Assembly (NCBI RefSeq): GCF_023634065.1
Contig: NZ_JALKCV010000004.1
Location: 186,001 to 250,000, forward strand
Direction: 5' to 3'
From: Microbulbifer litoralis
GTDB lineage: Bacteria > Pseudomonadota > Gammaproteobacteria > Pseudomonadales > Cellvibrionaceae
Length of the DNA stretch: 64,000 bases
Shown: positions 20,465 to 30,098 of the stretch, piece by piece
How the letters are laid out: every line of letters starts with the position of its first letter
How positions within the stretch are numbered: position 1 is the stretch's first letter
Position numbers and translations under genes: made by a program
The notes under the pieces: generated by a model
The model's database searches: none
Seen by the model: the letters and a program-made list of their open reading frames with translations, nothing else
Told to the model about the DNA's origin: nothing

Positions 20465-21883
20465 TCACTCTCCTCGCCCCAGGCCATACTTGCGCAGCTT
20501 ATTGGCCACCGCGGTGTGGGAGATCCCCAGCCTTCTTGCCAGTGCGCGGGTCGAGCGCTGCTCCATCAATAACTCCCGCAGCAACGCCTCCTCGACCTTG
20601 TCCATGGCCTCCCGGTAACTGAGACCGCGGCTCCAGTCCCGCCAGGGCAGCACAGGCTCCGCATCCGGCACCGGCAGGTCCCGCATTTCGATCGTCGAGC
20701 TGCCGCGGCGACGGCAACGTGCTGCCGCAGCCAGCAGGTGCTCGGCAAAGCCGCTGAAGTTGTCCGGCCAGTCGCTGCGCCCCAACCGCTCACCCGCGGC
20801 TTCGCCCAACCGCAACGCTTCGACCCCGGCGCGCTGTTCCCGTAGGACGGCCTGCGCAAACCGCGCCACCGCCGGCCGCATACTGCGCAGCGGCGGCAAT
20901 GTCACTGCCAGCTCGGAGAAAAGCTGGGCCAGCGCGGGGATCAACCCAGACGCCTGGTCACAGGTGGCGACGGCGCGCAGGTATACCGGCAGCCCTCGCA
21001 GGCGCCGCGCCAGTTGTCGCTGCTGTTCCGCCGACAATCGGTGCAGGTCATCCAGGATCAGTGTGCCGCTGCCCGGCCAGTTTTCGGGCAGTTCGGATTC
21101 CCCCAGGCGCAGGTACACACAGTCGCCCGTGGCCGCCAGCGGCGACAGGTAGTGCACCGCCGTGGCAAAGGTGCTCTTGCCGGAACCGGGCTCGCCGCGG
21201 ATCAGCAGCGGCGCCTGCAGTGCGGCCATCTCCTGCAATTGCAGGCAGCTCTCGCGCCGCCGGTCGAAATCCCACAGAGCCACCGGCGCGGGCAGTTCCG
21301 GCGGCGCCTCGCCCGGATTCCGCAGCTGCAGCGTCAACACGGCGCCGGCCAGCGACTCCACATCGCCCGGCAGATCCGCCAGTGCGATCGGCGACCACTC
21401 CATGCGATAGCTGCGGCCGCGCACGGTCACCGGCACGCCGTAGCGGGGCACGGCAAAGTCACGCAACAATTCGGCCACCTGCAGCAGCGGCAGGAAACGC
21501 TGCAGTTGCAGCCCGGGCACCCGATTCAGGCTGACGCCGAAGGCCCGCGCCGCCGCCAGGTTGGCGGCGATCACCCGCCCCTCCCGGTCCACGGACAGCA
21601 CCGGTTCCGCCACGTGGCGCAGCAGCGTGTCCAGCTCGAAGTGGCGGCGCTCGGACGGGATCAGCGCAATCCGCCGCACCCGCTTGACGCCGGGCACCCG
21701 CAACAGGGATTGCTCAATGGCGCGATACTGGGTGGTCAGCATCCCCGGTGCGGACAGGTAGACTTTGTCGCCGCTGTCACCGCCCAGTTCCCCGGAGGTA
21801 ACATTTATTCGATAATCGCCGAATATCTGTGTTATTTCGTGAAGAATTCCGACTCGGTTGGCACAAGTGATCTCGACTCTCAT
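20465..21883 (-). CDS. tyrR: TyrR/PhhR-type aromatic amino acid regulator
   Basis: A 472-residue regulator with the TyrR domain order: N-terminal ACT domain (ANRVGILHEITQIFGDYRINV, about 8-28), a PAS domain (about 80-190), an AAA+ domain (about 215-390) with Walker A GEPGSGKS and a Walker B-like LILDDLHR, and a C-terminal helix-turn-helix (STRALARRLGISHTAVANKLRKYG, about 445-468). TyrR proteins bind aromatic amino acids and activate or repress phenylalanine and tyrosine genes. It is divergent from phhA and shares a perfect TyrR box with it at 21892-21909. The box overlaps the weak ribosome site (AGG) of tyrR, so strong autorepression is likely. Confidence 0.92.
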   Translation of the reverse strand: MRVEITCANRVGILHEITQIFGDYRINVTSGELGGDSGDKVYLSAPGMLTTQYRAIEQSLLRVPGVKRVRRIALIPSERRHFELDTLLRHVAEPVLSVDREGRVIAANLAAARAFGVSLNRVPGLQLQRFLPLLQVAELLRDFAVPRYGVPVTVRGRSYRMEWSPIALADLPGDVESLAGAVLTLQLRNPGEAPPELPAPVALWDFDRRRESCLQLQEMAALQAPLLIRGEPGSGKSTFATAVHYLSPLAATGDCVYLRLGESELPENWPGSGTLILDDLHRLSAEQQRQLARRLRGLPVYLRAVATCDQASGLIPALAQLFSELAVTLPPLRSMRPAVARFAQAVLREQRAGVEALRLGEAAGERLGRSDWPDNFSGFAEHLLAAAARCRRRGSSTIEMRDLPVPDAEPVLPWRDWSRGLSYREAMDKVEEALLRELLMEQRSTRALARRLGISHTAVANKLRKYGLGRGE

Positions 21884-21891
21884 CGCGGACC

Positions 21892-21909
21892 TGTAAACTA
21901 TTGTTTACA
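21892..21909. promoter_or_regulatory. Perfect TyrR box between tyrR and phhA
   Basis: TGTAAA-CTATTG-TTTACA matches the TyrR consensus TGTAAA-N6-TTTACA in all twelve defined bases. It lies 8 bases upstream of the tyrR ATG, overlapping its ribosome site, and about 160 bases upstream of phhA. Consistent with PhhR/TyrR control of phenylalanine hydroxylase and with autoregulation. Confidence 0.9.
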
Positions 21910-22068
21910 AAAAGTGTATCCCCGGCGCAGCGCCAGCGCCAGAACTGCCGCCAATCCCCTCCCCTTCGAAGCCCTCTCCCACTAAAAATTGGAACCACAG
22001 GCAGATAACAACAAAACAGAGAGCGCGGGCACTCGCCGCCTGGCCGGCCCGCGCCGGGAGCAGAGATC

Positions 22069-22905
22069 ATGAAAAGCGACAGCAAGACCTCCGGCAAAAA
22101 ACCGGGCGCGCCCGCGGGCAAAGGAACCCGGTACATCGCCCGCGAGCCGGACGGGAACGGCGTCATTCACTACACGGATACCGAGCACGACACCTGGCGG
22201 CGGCTGATCGAGCGCCAGTTGGAGGTGGTGCCGGGCCGCGCCTGCGACGAATACCTGCACGGCCTGGAACTGCTGGACCTGCCGCGGGAGCGGATTCCAC
22301 AACTGGAGGAAGTCAGCAGTGTCCTGCGCCGGGAGACCGGCTGGGAAGTGGCGCGGGTACCGGCACTGATCGGCTTCGAAACCTTTTTCGGCCTGCTCGC
22401 CGAGCGCAAATTCCCGGTGGCCACCTTTATCCGCACACCGGAGGAGTTCGACTACCTGCAGGAACCGGACATCTTCCACGAGATCTTCGGCCACTGCGCC
22501 ATGCTGACCAACCCGGCCTTTGCCAATTTCACGCAGAAGTACGGGCAGCTGGGCCTGGCCGCATCGCCCAAGGAGCGCGCCTACCTGGCCCGTCTCTACT
22601 GGTTTACCGTGGAGTTCGGCCTGCTGCAGACGAAAGGCGGACTGCGCATCTACGGCGGCGGCATCCTGTCCTCGCCCAAAGAAACCCTGTATGCACTCGG
22701 CGACGAACCGGCCCGCTACGATTTCGACGTCCTGGACGCGCTGCGCACCCCCTATCGCATCGATATCGTGCAACCGGTCTACTATGTGCTGAATGACCTG
22801 CAGCAACTGCAGGAGCTCACCGAAATCGACCTGATGGCCCGGGCCCGCAAGGCGATCGAGCTGGGCCTGTTCGAGCCGCGCTTTCCGCCCAGGGACGCTG
22901 CGTAG
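22069..22905 (+). CDS. phhA: Phenylalanine-4-hydroxylase
   Basis: A 278-residue non-heme iron monooxygenase converting phenylalanine to tyrosine with tetrahydropterin. Iron ligands are visible as H137 and H142 (FHEIFGH) and E182 (YWFTVEFG). The pterin and substrate-binding region RTPEEFDYLQEPD precedes them. The N-terminal 15 residues are a lysine/glycine-rich tail. The ATG at 22069 has a GGGAG site. It is divergent from tyrR and downstream of the TyrR box, so it is very probably induced by aromatic amino acids. Unlike the pseudomonad phhABC cluster, no pterin-carbinolamine dehydratase (phhB) or aromatic aminotransferase gene follows. Confidence 0.96.
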   Translation: MKSDSKTSGKKPGAPAGKGTRYIAREPDGNGVIHYTDTEHDTWRRLIERQLEVVPGRACDEYLHGLELLDLPRERIPQLEEVSSVLRRETGWEVARVPALIGFETFFGLLAERKFPVATFIRTPEEFDYLQEPDIFHEIFGHCAMLTNPAFANFTQKYGQLGLAASPKERAYLARLYWFTVEFGLLQTKGGLRIYGGGILSSPKETLYALGDEPARYDFDVLDALRTPYRIDIVQPVYYVLNDLQQLQELTEIDLMARARKAIELGLFEPRFPPRDAA

Positions 22906-23229
22906 CTTCCAGGGACTCGGGACTCTCAGTAGGGTGCGCCGTGCACACCGGCCGATCAATAGTGCGCGCGGCGCACCCTACGCTGCAAGGAGTGGCCTGA
23001 AAATCACCCCCCCCTCCCTTCTCTCAAAACCCAGAGGAAAATCCCACTACCGATCCAGATAATCGGAGCCTATCGTTACAGCAGTGAGAACAGTGTGAGC
23101 AGAAGTATCCCTCCGAAATCGGATGTCTCCGCTGGGCTCAAGCAGACAGGGGTATGTTGTTGCCAGTGATGGCCTGAAATCGTCGTTCAGGGAGTTACGA
23201 CCCCGCGATTTAGGGAGCTTGGTAGAATC
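22906..23229. other. Intergenic region phhA to lrp-like gene
   Basis: This 324-bp stretch holds two tandem GGGACTC units (22912-22925, the heptamer repeat on the other strand) and then the best copy of the GTGCGCC palindrome (22929-22981). The remaining 250 bases show no open frame, terminator or operator that I can support. Confidence 0.7.
22929..22981. repeat. Dispersed GTGCGCC-type palindrome, best copy
   Basis: Perfect 13-bp arms GTAGGGTGCGCCG (22929-22941) and CGGCGCACCCTAC (22969-22981) around a 27-base centre. It is 23 bases after the phhA stop and could serve as a hairpin stabilising or ending the phhA transcript. Confidence 0.9.
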
Positions 23230-23700
23230 ATGTCCTCACTCGACGCGATCGATCGACAACTTCTTGCCATCCTGCAATCAGATGTTAGCCTTTCCATCGA
23301 GGAACTGGCGGAGCGCGTGGGGCTGACCAAAACCCCCTGCTGGCGCCGGGTGCAGAAGCTCGAGAAAAGCGGCATCATTCGCCGCAAAGTGGCCCTGCTG
23401 AATGCCGAGACCCTGGGCCTGCCGGTGTCGGTTTTCGCCCAGGTGAAAACCGACCAGCACACACCCGAGTGGGCCGAGGCCTTTGCCCGGCGCATGGCGG
23501 AACTCCCCGAGGTGGTGGACTGCTACCGCATGGCCGGGGATTACGACTATCTGCTGCGCATCGTGGTCAGCGATATCGCCTCCTACGACCACTTCTACAA
23601 GGAACTGATCCGCCAGGTGGGCATCAGCGATATCGTCTCCAACTTTGCCATGGAGCAGATCAAGAGCACCACCGAACTGCCGATTCCTTCCGGCGAATAG
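23230..23700 (+). CDS. Lrp/AsnC family transcriptional regulator
   Basis: A 156-residue regulator with an N-terminal winged helix-turn-helix (LDAIDRQLLAILQSDVSLSIEELAERVGLTKTPCWRRVQKLEKSGII, about 4-50) and a C-terminal ligand-binding RAM/ACT domain (about 65-145) ending VSNFAMEQIKSTTELPI. Family members sense amino acids and regulate nearby metabolic genes. It lies 128 bases upstream of a PLP-dependent class V enzyme in the same direction, which is its most likely target or partner. AGGGAG precedes the ATG at a longer than ideal spacing. Confidence 0.92.
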   Translation: MSSLDAIDRQLLAILQSDVSLSIEELAERVGLTKTPCWRRVQKLEKSGIIRRKVALLNAETLGLPVSVFAQVKTDQHTPEWAEAFARRMAELPEVVDCYRMAGDYDYLLRIVVSDIASYDHFYKELIRQVGISDIVSNFAMEQIKSTTELPIPSGE

Positions 23701-23828
23701 GGGGCCGGTGAACGGGAAACGCAAAGAGCAGAGAGAAGAGAAAGGAAAAGGACAAACAGGAGCGGGCCACTGCCCTGTGCGCCCGGGCGCATTCCAGAAT
23801 AACGAAAACAGTATTTATCGAGGTAACC

Positions 23829-25457
23829 ATGTCCCGCAGTGAAACCCTGCTCGCCCGCATCCGCGACAACGTCATCGGCGAACGCCTGCCGCTGGCCACG
23901 CCGTTCGGCATCCGGCCGCTGATCTACGCCGACTACACCGCCTCCGGCCGCGGCCTGGCCTTTATCGAGGAGCAGATCCGCAATCGCGTGCTGCCCTGGT
24001 ACGCCAACACCCATACCGAGACTTCCGCCACCGGCCGCCAGACCACCGCCTTCCGCGAACAGGCGCGCGCGGCGGTGCGCAGATCCGTCAACGCCGGCGA
24101 CGAACACGCGGTGATTTTCTGCGGCGCCGGCGCCACCGCCGCGGTCAACCGTATGCTGGACTGCCTGGGCCTGCGCCGCGATCACTACGATCGCTTCGGC
24201 GCGGACGCCGGGCAGATCCCGCCGGCCGCGCGCCCGGTCGTTTTTATCGGCCCCTATGAGCACCACTCCAACGACCTTCCCTGGCGGGAATCCGTCGCCG
24301 ATGTGGTCACCATTCCCCAGCACAGCAACGGGGGCGTGGACCTGCAGGCACTGGAACAGGCACTGCAACTCTACAACGACCGACCGCTGAAAATCGGCAG
24401 CTTCTCCGCCGCCTCCAATGTCACCGGTATCCGTACCGATGTGGACGCAGTCACCCGCCTGTTGCACAAGTTCGACGCCCTGTCGTTCTGGGATTACGCG
24501 GCGGCCGCCCCCTATGTCGCCATGGACGCAGAGGGCGATGGAGACAGCACGCGCAAAGACGCACTGTTTATCTCCCCGCACAAATTTGTCGGCGGGCCGG
24601 GCACACCCGGCATCCTGGTGGTCAAGAAATCCCTGTTGCCGGCGGAACAGCCGGCCGTGCCCGGTGGCGGCACCGTCTCCTGGGTGGGCCCGGAAGCCCA
24701 CACCTACCTGCCCCCGGGCGAGCGCCGCGAGGAGGCCGGCACCCCGGCGATCGTGGAATCGGTGCGCGCCGGCCTGGTATTCGCGCTCAAGGACAAAGTG
24801 GGGGCGGAGGAAATCGAGGCGCGCGAGGCGCAGTGGCTGGAGCGCGCCTTCGCACGCTGGCGCGACAACGACAACATCGAGATTCTCGGCGGCACCGAAC
24901 TGCCGCGGGTCAGTATCGTGTCGATGCATATTCTCAGGGACGGCCTGCCGTTGCACCACGGCTTTGTCGTGGCGCTGCTGAACGACCTGTTCGGCATCCA
25001 GGTGCGCGGCGGCTGCTCCTGCGCCGGTCCCTACGGCCACTCGCTGCTGCACCTGACACCGGAGCAGAGCCGCGCCCTGGAGCAGGTGGTCAGCGGCGGC
25101 GAGAGCCTGCTGAAACCCGGCTGGGTGCGGTTGAATTTCAACTATTTCCTCGATGAAGAGACCGTCGACTACCTGATCGAAGCCGTCGAGATCATCGCCG
25201 GGCTCGGTTATAAACTCCTGCCCTATTACCAGTACGATGCCGGTGCCGGTGTCTGGCGCTACCAGGGTCAGAGCGGCGAAGCGGTACTCGAGCTGTCGCT
25301 GGAGAACGGGCATGACGCCGTACCCGGGAAAGTGGAAACGGCACTCGCAGACTACCTGCAACAGGCCCGCGAAATCCTGCAAAACCCGAGCGGCAGGATC
25401 TGCGAACAGCCGATACTGTCGCCGGAAGCCGAGAACCTGCGCTGGTTCAATCTCTGA
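23829..25457 (+). CDS. Class V aminotransferase-fold PLP enzyme (cysteine desulfurase-like)
   Basis: A 542-residue PLP-dependent enzyme of the class V aminotransferase / cysteine-desulfurase fold. YADYTASGRGL (about 34-44) is the usual start of the fold, EHHSNDLPW (about 139-147) corresponds to the cofactor-stacking histidine region, and SPHKFVGGPGTPG contains the Schiff-base lysine K252. A GGCSCAGPYG stretch near residue 395 carries two cysteines in the place where desulfurases have their mobile active-site loop. The C-terminal extension of about 90 residues is unusual for NifS/IscS. The reaction could be desulfuration, epimerisation or lyase chemistry; sequence alone does not decide. GAGG precedes ATG 23829, and an Lrp-type regulator lies upstream. 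Confidence 0.85.
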   Translation: MSRSETLLARIRDNVIGERLPLATPFGIRPLIYADYTASGRGLAFIEEQIRNRVLPWYANTHTETSATGRQTTAFREQARAAVRRSVNAGDEHAVIFCGAGATAAVNRMLDCLGLRRDHYDRFGADAGQIPPAARPVVFIGPYEHHSNDLPWRESVADVVTIPQHSNGGVDLQALEQALQLYNDRPLKIGSFSAASNVTGIRTDVDAVTRLLHKFDALSFWDYAAAAPYVAMDAEGDGDSTRKDALFISPHKFVGGPGTPGILVVKKSLLPAEQPAVPGGGTVSWVGPEAHTYLPPGERREEAGTPAIVESVRAGLVFALKDKVGAEEIEAREAQWLERAFARWRDNDNIEILGGTELPRVSIVSMHILRDGLPLHHGFVVALLNDLFGIQVRGGCSCAGPYGHSLLHLTPEQSRALEQVVSGGESLLKPGWVRLNFNYFLDEETVDYLIEAVEIIAGLGYKLLPYYQYDAGAGVWRYQGQSGEAVLELSLENGHDAVPGKVETALADYLQQAREILQNPSGRICEQPILSPEAENLRWFNL

Positions 25458-25490
25458 TGTTCCAGATTACCTTGTAGCCAGCTCAGTGAC

Positions 25491-25526
25491 GATCCTGCTA
25501 CCGGTGGCTGTGTGCGGGACACGCCA
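25491..25526. repeat. Truncated copy of the nested-cruciform repeat
   Basis: The block GATCCTGCTACCGGTGGCTG and then GTGCGGGACACGCC matches the left arm and core of the repeat at 12788-12901 with several changes. The right arm is missing. It lies between the PLP enzyme and the antiporter gene. Confidence 0.6.
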
Positions 25527-25664
25527 CCCGGCGCCCCGACCTGAACCCCGAAACTCGGGTTCCCATGCTTCCCGGTGCGATCGATACGAAAGAGAGGGCA
25601 ACAGTTTTCGCCACCCCATCATCCATGGATAATGGCCCCATCAACCGGGTAACAAGGATGTCCA

Positions 25665-26834
25665 GTGGCAGAAATCAACCTGTTCCAGTCTTTCTTCCTG
25701 ATTTTCAGTGGCGCGGCGATCGTGGCCTCACTGGCGCTGTTCGGGAGGCAGCCGCTACTGGTGGCCTATATCGCGCTCGGCGTTATGCTCGGGCCGTCCG
25801 GGTTCGGGGTGATCGACAATGTGCGGCTGCTGGCGGAGATGTCGAGCATCGGCATCATCTTCCTGCTGTTCCTGCTCGGCCTGGACATGCAGCCCAAGGC
25901 GCTGGTATCGGTGCTGCGGAAAGCCACCTTCGTCGGCATCGTCAGCTGCGCCCTGTTTCTCGGCCTGGGTTACGGCATCGGCCAACTGTTCGGCTACACC
26001 GCGATCGAATCCTGGGTCATCGGCATGGCGCTGATGTTCTCCAGTACCATTATCGGCATCAAGCTGCTGCCCACCACGGTACTGCACCACAAGCACCTGG
26101 GTGAGTTGATGGTGGGCCTGCTGTTGTTCCAGGACTTTGTCGCCATCACCTGCCTGATGATCCTGCTGTCCGGCAGCACCGGCGAGGTGGATATCGCCAG
26201 GTTGGGGCTCTCCTTCGCCGCGCTGCCCCTGCTGGTATTTTTTGCCTGGGTGGTGGTCAAATATCTGCTGATGCCGCTGTTCACCCGCTTCGACCGCTTT
26301 CACGAATACGTCTTCCTGCTGGCGCTGGGCTGGTGCATGGGCCTGGCGGAGCTGGCGGAAATCCTCGGCCTGTCCCGTGAAATCGGCGCCTTTATCGCCG
26401 GTATTACCCTGGCTACCAGCCCCATCTCGCAGTACATCGCGCTGAGCCTGAAACCGCTGCGGGATTTTTTCCTGATCCTGTTTTTCTTCAGCCTCGGCGC
26501 CCAGTTCAAACTGGCCATGCTGCCGGAAGTCGCCCTGCCCGCGCTGGTTACCGCCGCCGCGGTGCTGGCAGTCAAGCCGGTGGTGTTCCGCTACCTGCTG
26601 GGCAACCAGAGCGAACACAAGGTGCTGGCCTGGGATATCGGTTTCCGCCTGGGGCAGATCAGCGAGTTCTCGCTGCTGATCGCCCTCCTCGCCTTCAACC
26701 AGGAACTGATCGGCAGCGGCGCCTCGCACCTGATCCAGGCCACGGCGATCCTGACCTTCCTGGTTTCGTCGTATATCGTGGTACTGAATTTCCCCAACCC
26801 GATTGCGATCAAGGATCATTTGCGGCGGGACTGA
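25665..26834 (+). CDS. CPA2-family monovalent cation:proton antiporter
   Basis: A 389-residue inner-membrane protein with about 12 hydrophobic segments and typical KefB/CPA2 features: LLVAYIALGVMLGPSGFGVI (about 28-47), LFLLGLDMQPKAL (about 70-82), LLLFQDFVAITCLMIL (about 150-165) with the conserved aspartate, and GLSREIGAFIAGITLA near residue 240. The family exchanges K+ or Na+ for protons. It ends after the transporter domain, without the C-terminal TrkA-N/NAD-binding domain of KefB/KefC, so nucleotide or glutathione gating is not expected. GTG 25665 is chosen because AAGGA lies at the right distance and no ATG gives a complete first helix. Confidence 0.9.
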   Translation: MAEINLFQSFFLIFSGAAIVASLALFGRQPLLVAYIALGVMLGPSGFGVIDNVRLLAEMSSIGIIFLLFLLGLDMQPKALVSVLRKATFVGIVSCALFLGLGYGIGQLFGYTAIESWVIGMALMFSSTIIGIKLLPTTVLHHKHLGELMVGLLLFQDFVAITCLMILLSGSTGEVDIARLGLSFAALPLLVFFAWVVVKYLLMPLFTRFDRFHEYVFLLALGWCMGLAELAEILGLSREIGAFIAGITLATSPISQYIALSLKPLRDFFLILFFFSLGAQFKLAMLPEVALPALVTAAAVLAVKPVVFRYLLGNQSEHKVLAWDIGFRLGQISEFSLLIALLAFNQELIGSGASHLIQATAILTFLVSSYIVVLNFPNPIAIKDHLRRD

Positions 26835-26939
26835 GCCAGTGCCGTCCTTGGCGCTCGCCCGCTTTGTGGGCGTCTCCGGACCGGTCAAACTTGTGCCGGG
26901 GGGAAGAAACAAAATGACACCGGATTCTATTTTGGCGAA

Positions 26940-26975
26940 GCGAACTGTTACCTAACTTTGCGAGCGGCCCACTAG
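26940..26975. repeat. CTAGTGG stop-codon-associated repeat, copy in RND gene
   Basis: A 36-bp block differing at one base from the copy at 58115-58150 (inverted orientation). Here it forms the 3' end of the RND transporter gene: codons within it encode the last residues LVGRSQS and the stop TAG. Confidence 0.9.
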
Positions 26976-29900
26976 CTGCCCGTTTCTTCGCAACATCCCG
27001 AACACGGCGGGAATATCCTTTGCAAACATCAGGTACAGGCAGGGCACCAGCAGCAGCGAGATCGTCGTCGCCGCCAGGATTCCATAGCCTAGCGAAATCG
27101 CCATCGGGATCATAAAGCGTGCCTGTACCGAGGTCTCGAAAATCATCGGCATCAGGCCACAGAAAGTCGTCACCGTGGTCAGGATGATCGGGCGGAAACG
27201 CCGCGCCGCGGCCAGCTTTATCGCGTCGGTGATACCGGCCCCGTCGTCGCGCAGGCGGTTGCCGTACTCGATCATCACCAGGGTATCGTTGATCACCACC
27301 CCGGCCAGCGCCACCATGCCCAACAGGCTCACCATACTCAGGCCGTAACCCATCAGCAGGTGGCCGAGCACCGCGCCGATCACGCCGAACGGAATCGCCA
27401 CCATCACCGTCAGCGGCTGGATATAGCTTTTCAACGGAATCGCCAGCAGCAGGTAGAGTGCCGCCAGGGTCAGCAGGAAAGTCATTCCCAGGGAGGCCAG
27501 GCCCTCGCGCTCCTCCGCCTGCCGGCCCTCGTAGGAAATACTCAGGCCGGCAAATTCGGCGCGCAACTGCGGGATCACCGTCCGGTTCAGCTCGTTGATC
27601 ACCAGCGCCGCCTGGTCCGGCGGTTCGACGTTGGCGGTCACCGTCATCACCCGCCGGCCGGCGCGGCGGTTGATGCTGGCGTAGGCGCGGCCCTTGTCGA
27701 TCTCCACCAGGTCCGGCAACGGCAGCCAGACGCCGCTGTCGGTGCGGATCATGATGCTGGAGACATCGTCCAGGGACACCCGCTCCTCCTCCGGCAGGCG
27801 CACCATCACTTTCACCTGGTCGCGGCCGCGCTGCTGGCGCATGGCCTCGGCGCCGTACAGGGAGGCGCGCAGCTGGCGGCCGATATCCTCGGCGGACAGC
27901 CCCAGGCTCTTGGCGGTCTCGGTCAGGGTGAGGTCCAGTTGCTGCTTGCCGATGGAAATACCCGGGTCGATATCGCTGACATCGGGGAACTGCTCCAGCT
28001 CCCTGGCCAGGCGCTTGGCGGCCCGCTCGAGCACTTCGGTATTCGTATGGCGCAATTCAACCGTGAGCGCGGCACCGGAACCGGGGCCGCCGCGGTCGGC
28101 GGCGAAGCTCGAGCTGATGGCCCCGGGCACCACGCCCACTTCCCCGCGCCATTTCTGCACGAATTCGCCGGTGGTGAAATCGCGCTCGTCCGCGGGCACC
28201 AGGTAGACGTCCGCCACCACGGAATTGTCGCCGATGCGCCCGCGCATCCCCAGGAAGACACTTTCCCGATCCACTGTATCCAGCACGCGATCGGCGGCGT
28301 CGAGGATATGCCGGCGCGCCGCGTTCAGTTGCTCCTCCGAGGCGCCCGGTGGGAAATTCACTTCCACGCGCCCGGAATCCCGTTCCACCCGCGGCATCAG
28401 GGTAAAGCCCATGCGGCCACTGGCGGCGTATCCGGTCACCACCACCAGCACCGACAGGGCGATGGAAATGGTCAGGTAGCGGTGGCGCACGCACAGGTCC
28501 AGCAGCGGCTTGAAGCGGTTTTCCACGAAGCGGTCGAGGCCGCGCGCAATCATTTTCTGGCGCGCGGCCAGGCGCCGCGCCCAGCCTTTTTTGTAACCGC
28601 GGCGGGAATAGGCCAGGTGCGCCGGCAGGATAAACAACGCCTCCACCCAGGAGATCACGAACACCGACCCCACCACGAACGGAATGATGCCGAAGATCTT
28701 GCCCATAAACCCGGGCAGTTCCATCAGCGGAATAAAGGCGACGACATTGGTGAGAATGGCGAAGGTCAGCGGCACCGCCACCTGGCGCGCACCGGCGATG
28801 GCCGCTTCCAGGTTCGAGTAGCCCAGGCGGCGCCACTCGTGGATATTTTCCCCGGCAATGATCGCATCGTCGACGACGATACCGAGCGCGATGATAAACG
28901 CGAACATGCTGACCATGTTCACGGAGATATCCAACGCCGGCAGGAACAGCAGCGCACCCATAAAGCTGGTGGGAATCCCCAGCGTCACCCAGAACGCCAG
29001 GCGCAGTTCCAGGAAAGCCCCCAGCACCACAAACACCAGCAGCAGGCCGACAAAACCGTTCTTCAGCAGCAGCGACAGGCGCTCCTTGAAGATCAGGGAA
29101 TCGTCGTCGCGGATACTGATATGCACGCCGGGCGGCAGTGTGCTCTTGAGCTCCCCGAGCACCTCGTGGGTGGCGTCGCTGACGCTCATGGGCGTCTGGC
29201 TGCCGACGCGGTAGACATCGATGCCCACCGCCGGCTCGCCGTTGTAGATCATGTTGCGCGGCTCATCCACCAGCGCATCGCGCACCGAGGCGATATCCCG
29301 CAGGCGCACGGTGCCGCCGCCGGCCCCCTGCGCCACCACGATCTCACCGAACTCCCGCGCCCAGTCGCGCCGCTCGGTGACCCGGACGAGAATTTCGCCG
29401 GCGCGGGTTTTCACTCCGCCCGCGGGCACATCCACTGCAGCGTTGGCGATCAGCGAGGCCACGTCCGGCAGCGACAGGCCGTAGCGGCGCAGGTCGTCGC
29501 GGCTGATTTCCACCGCCACCTCGAAATCCCGCACACCGGACGTGGACAGCTGGGTGATGTCCGGGTGCGCCTCCAGCTCGTCGTAGATCTGCATGGCGAC
29601 GTCGCGCAGCGTGCGATCGTCCAGGTCGCCGTGGATGACCAGGTCCATCACATCGTGCTGCGGATCCGCCAGACTCACCTGGGGCCGCTCGATATCCGAC
29701 GGGAAGGTGGTCACCCGGTCGATGGCCTGCTGCACGTCCTGGTAGACCTGGTTGGCATTGGCGTCCTCTTCCAGTTCCAGGGTCAGCGACGCGCCGCCCT
29801 CGGACGCGGAACCGCGCATCTCCTTGATACCGTTGATGCCCTGCACAGCCTGCTCCGCGGCCACCAGCACACCCCGTTCCACTTCCGCCGGGCTGGCGCC

Positions 29901-30098
29901 CGGATAGGAGATGGAGACGGTGACGATATCCAGGTCGAAGTTGGGGAAGACCTCTTTCTTGACCGTCGTCGCGAACAGCAGGCCGCCGATGATAAACACC
30001 AGCATCAGCAGGTTGGCGGTGACATGGTTGTGGGTCATCCAGGCGATGGGGCCGCCGCGGGTTTCCACCGGCGGCCGTTTTGGCTGCCCCCCGCTCAT
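26952..30098 (-). CDS. RND-family efflux transporter (inner-membrane pump)
   Basis: A 1048-residue AcrB/MexF-like pump. Twelve membrane segments flank two large periplasmic loops (about 60-340 and 580-880). Typical stretches are EVFPNFDLDIVTVSISYPGASPAEVE near the N-terminus, FIIALGIVVDDAIIAGENI (about 405-423) with the paired aspartates of the proton relay, and GMVALAGVVINDTLVMIEYG near residue 950. It would export hydrophobic compounds out of the cell by proton antiport. The gene overlaps the adaptor gene by four bases and ends within the CTAGTGG repeat, so its last seven residues are repeat-encoded. No regulator is adjacent, and the substrate is unknown. Confidence 0.95.
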   Translation of the reverse strand: MSGGQPKRPPVETRGGPIAWMTHNHVTANLLMLVFIIGGLLFATTVKKEVFPNFDLDIVTVSISYPGASPAEVERGVLVAAEQAVQGINGIKEMRGSASEGGASLTLELEEDANANQVYQDVQQAIDRVTTFPSDIERPQVSLADPQHDVMDLVIHGDLDDRTLRDVAMQIYDELEAHPDITQLSTSGVRDFEVAVEISRDDLRRYGLSLPDVASLIANAAVDVPAGGVKTRAGEILVRVTERRDWAREFGEIVVAQGAGGGTVRLRDIASVRDALVDEPRNMIYNGEPAVGIDVYRVGSQTPMSVSDATHEVLGELKSTLPPGVHISIRDDDSLIFKERLSLLLKNGFVGLLLVFVVLGAFLELRLAFWVTLGIPTSFMGALLFLPALDISVNMVSMFAFIIALGIVVDDAIIAGENIHEWRRLGYSNLEAAIAGARQVAVPLTFAILTNVVAFIPLMELPGFMGKIFGIIPFVVGSVFVISWVEALFILPAHLAYSRRGYKKGWARRLAARQKMIARGLDRFVENRFKPLLDLCVRHRYLTISIALSVLVVVTGYAASGRMGFTLMPRVERDSGRVEVNFPPGASEEQLNAARRHILDAADRVLDTVDRESVFLGMRGRIGDNSVVADVYLVPADERDFTTGEFVQKWRGEVGVVPGAISSSFAADRGGPGSGAALTVELRHTNTEVLERAAKRLARELEQFPDVSDIDPGISIGKQQLDLTLTETAKSLGLSAEDIGRQLRASLYGAEAMRQQRGRDQVKVMVRLPEEERVSLDDVSSIMIRTDSGVWLPLPDLVEIDKGRAYASINRRAGRRVMTVTANVEPPDQAALVINELNRTVIPQLRAEFAGLSISYEGRQAEEREGLASLGMTFLLTLAALYLLLAIPLKSYIQPLTVMVAIPFGVIGAVLGHLLMGYGLSMVSLLGMVALAGVVINDTLVMIEYGNRLRDDGAGITDAIKLAAARRFRPIILTTVTTFCGLMPMIFETSVQARFMIPMAISLGYGILAATTISLLLVPCLYLMFAKDIPAVFGMLRRNGQLVGRSQS

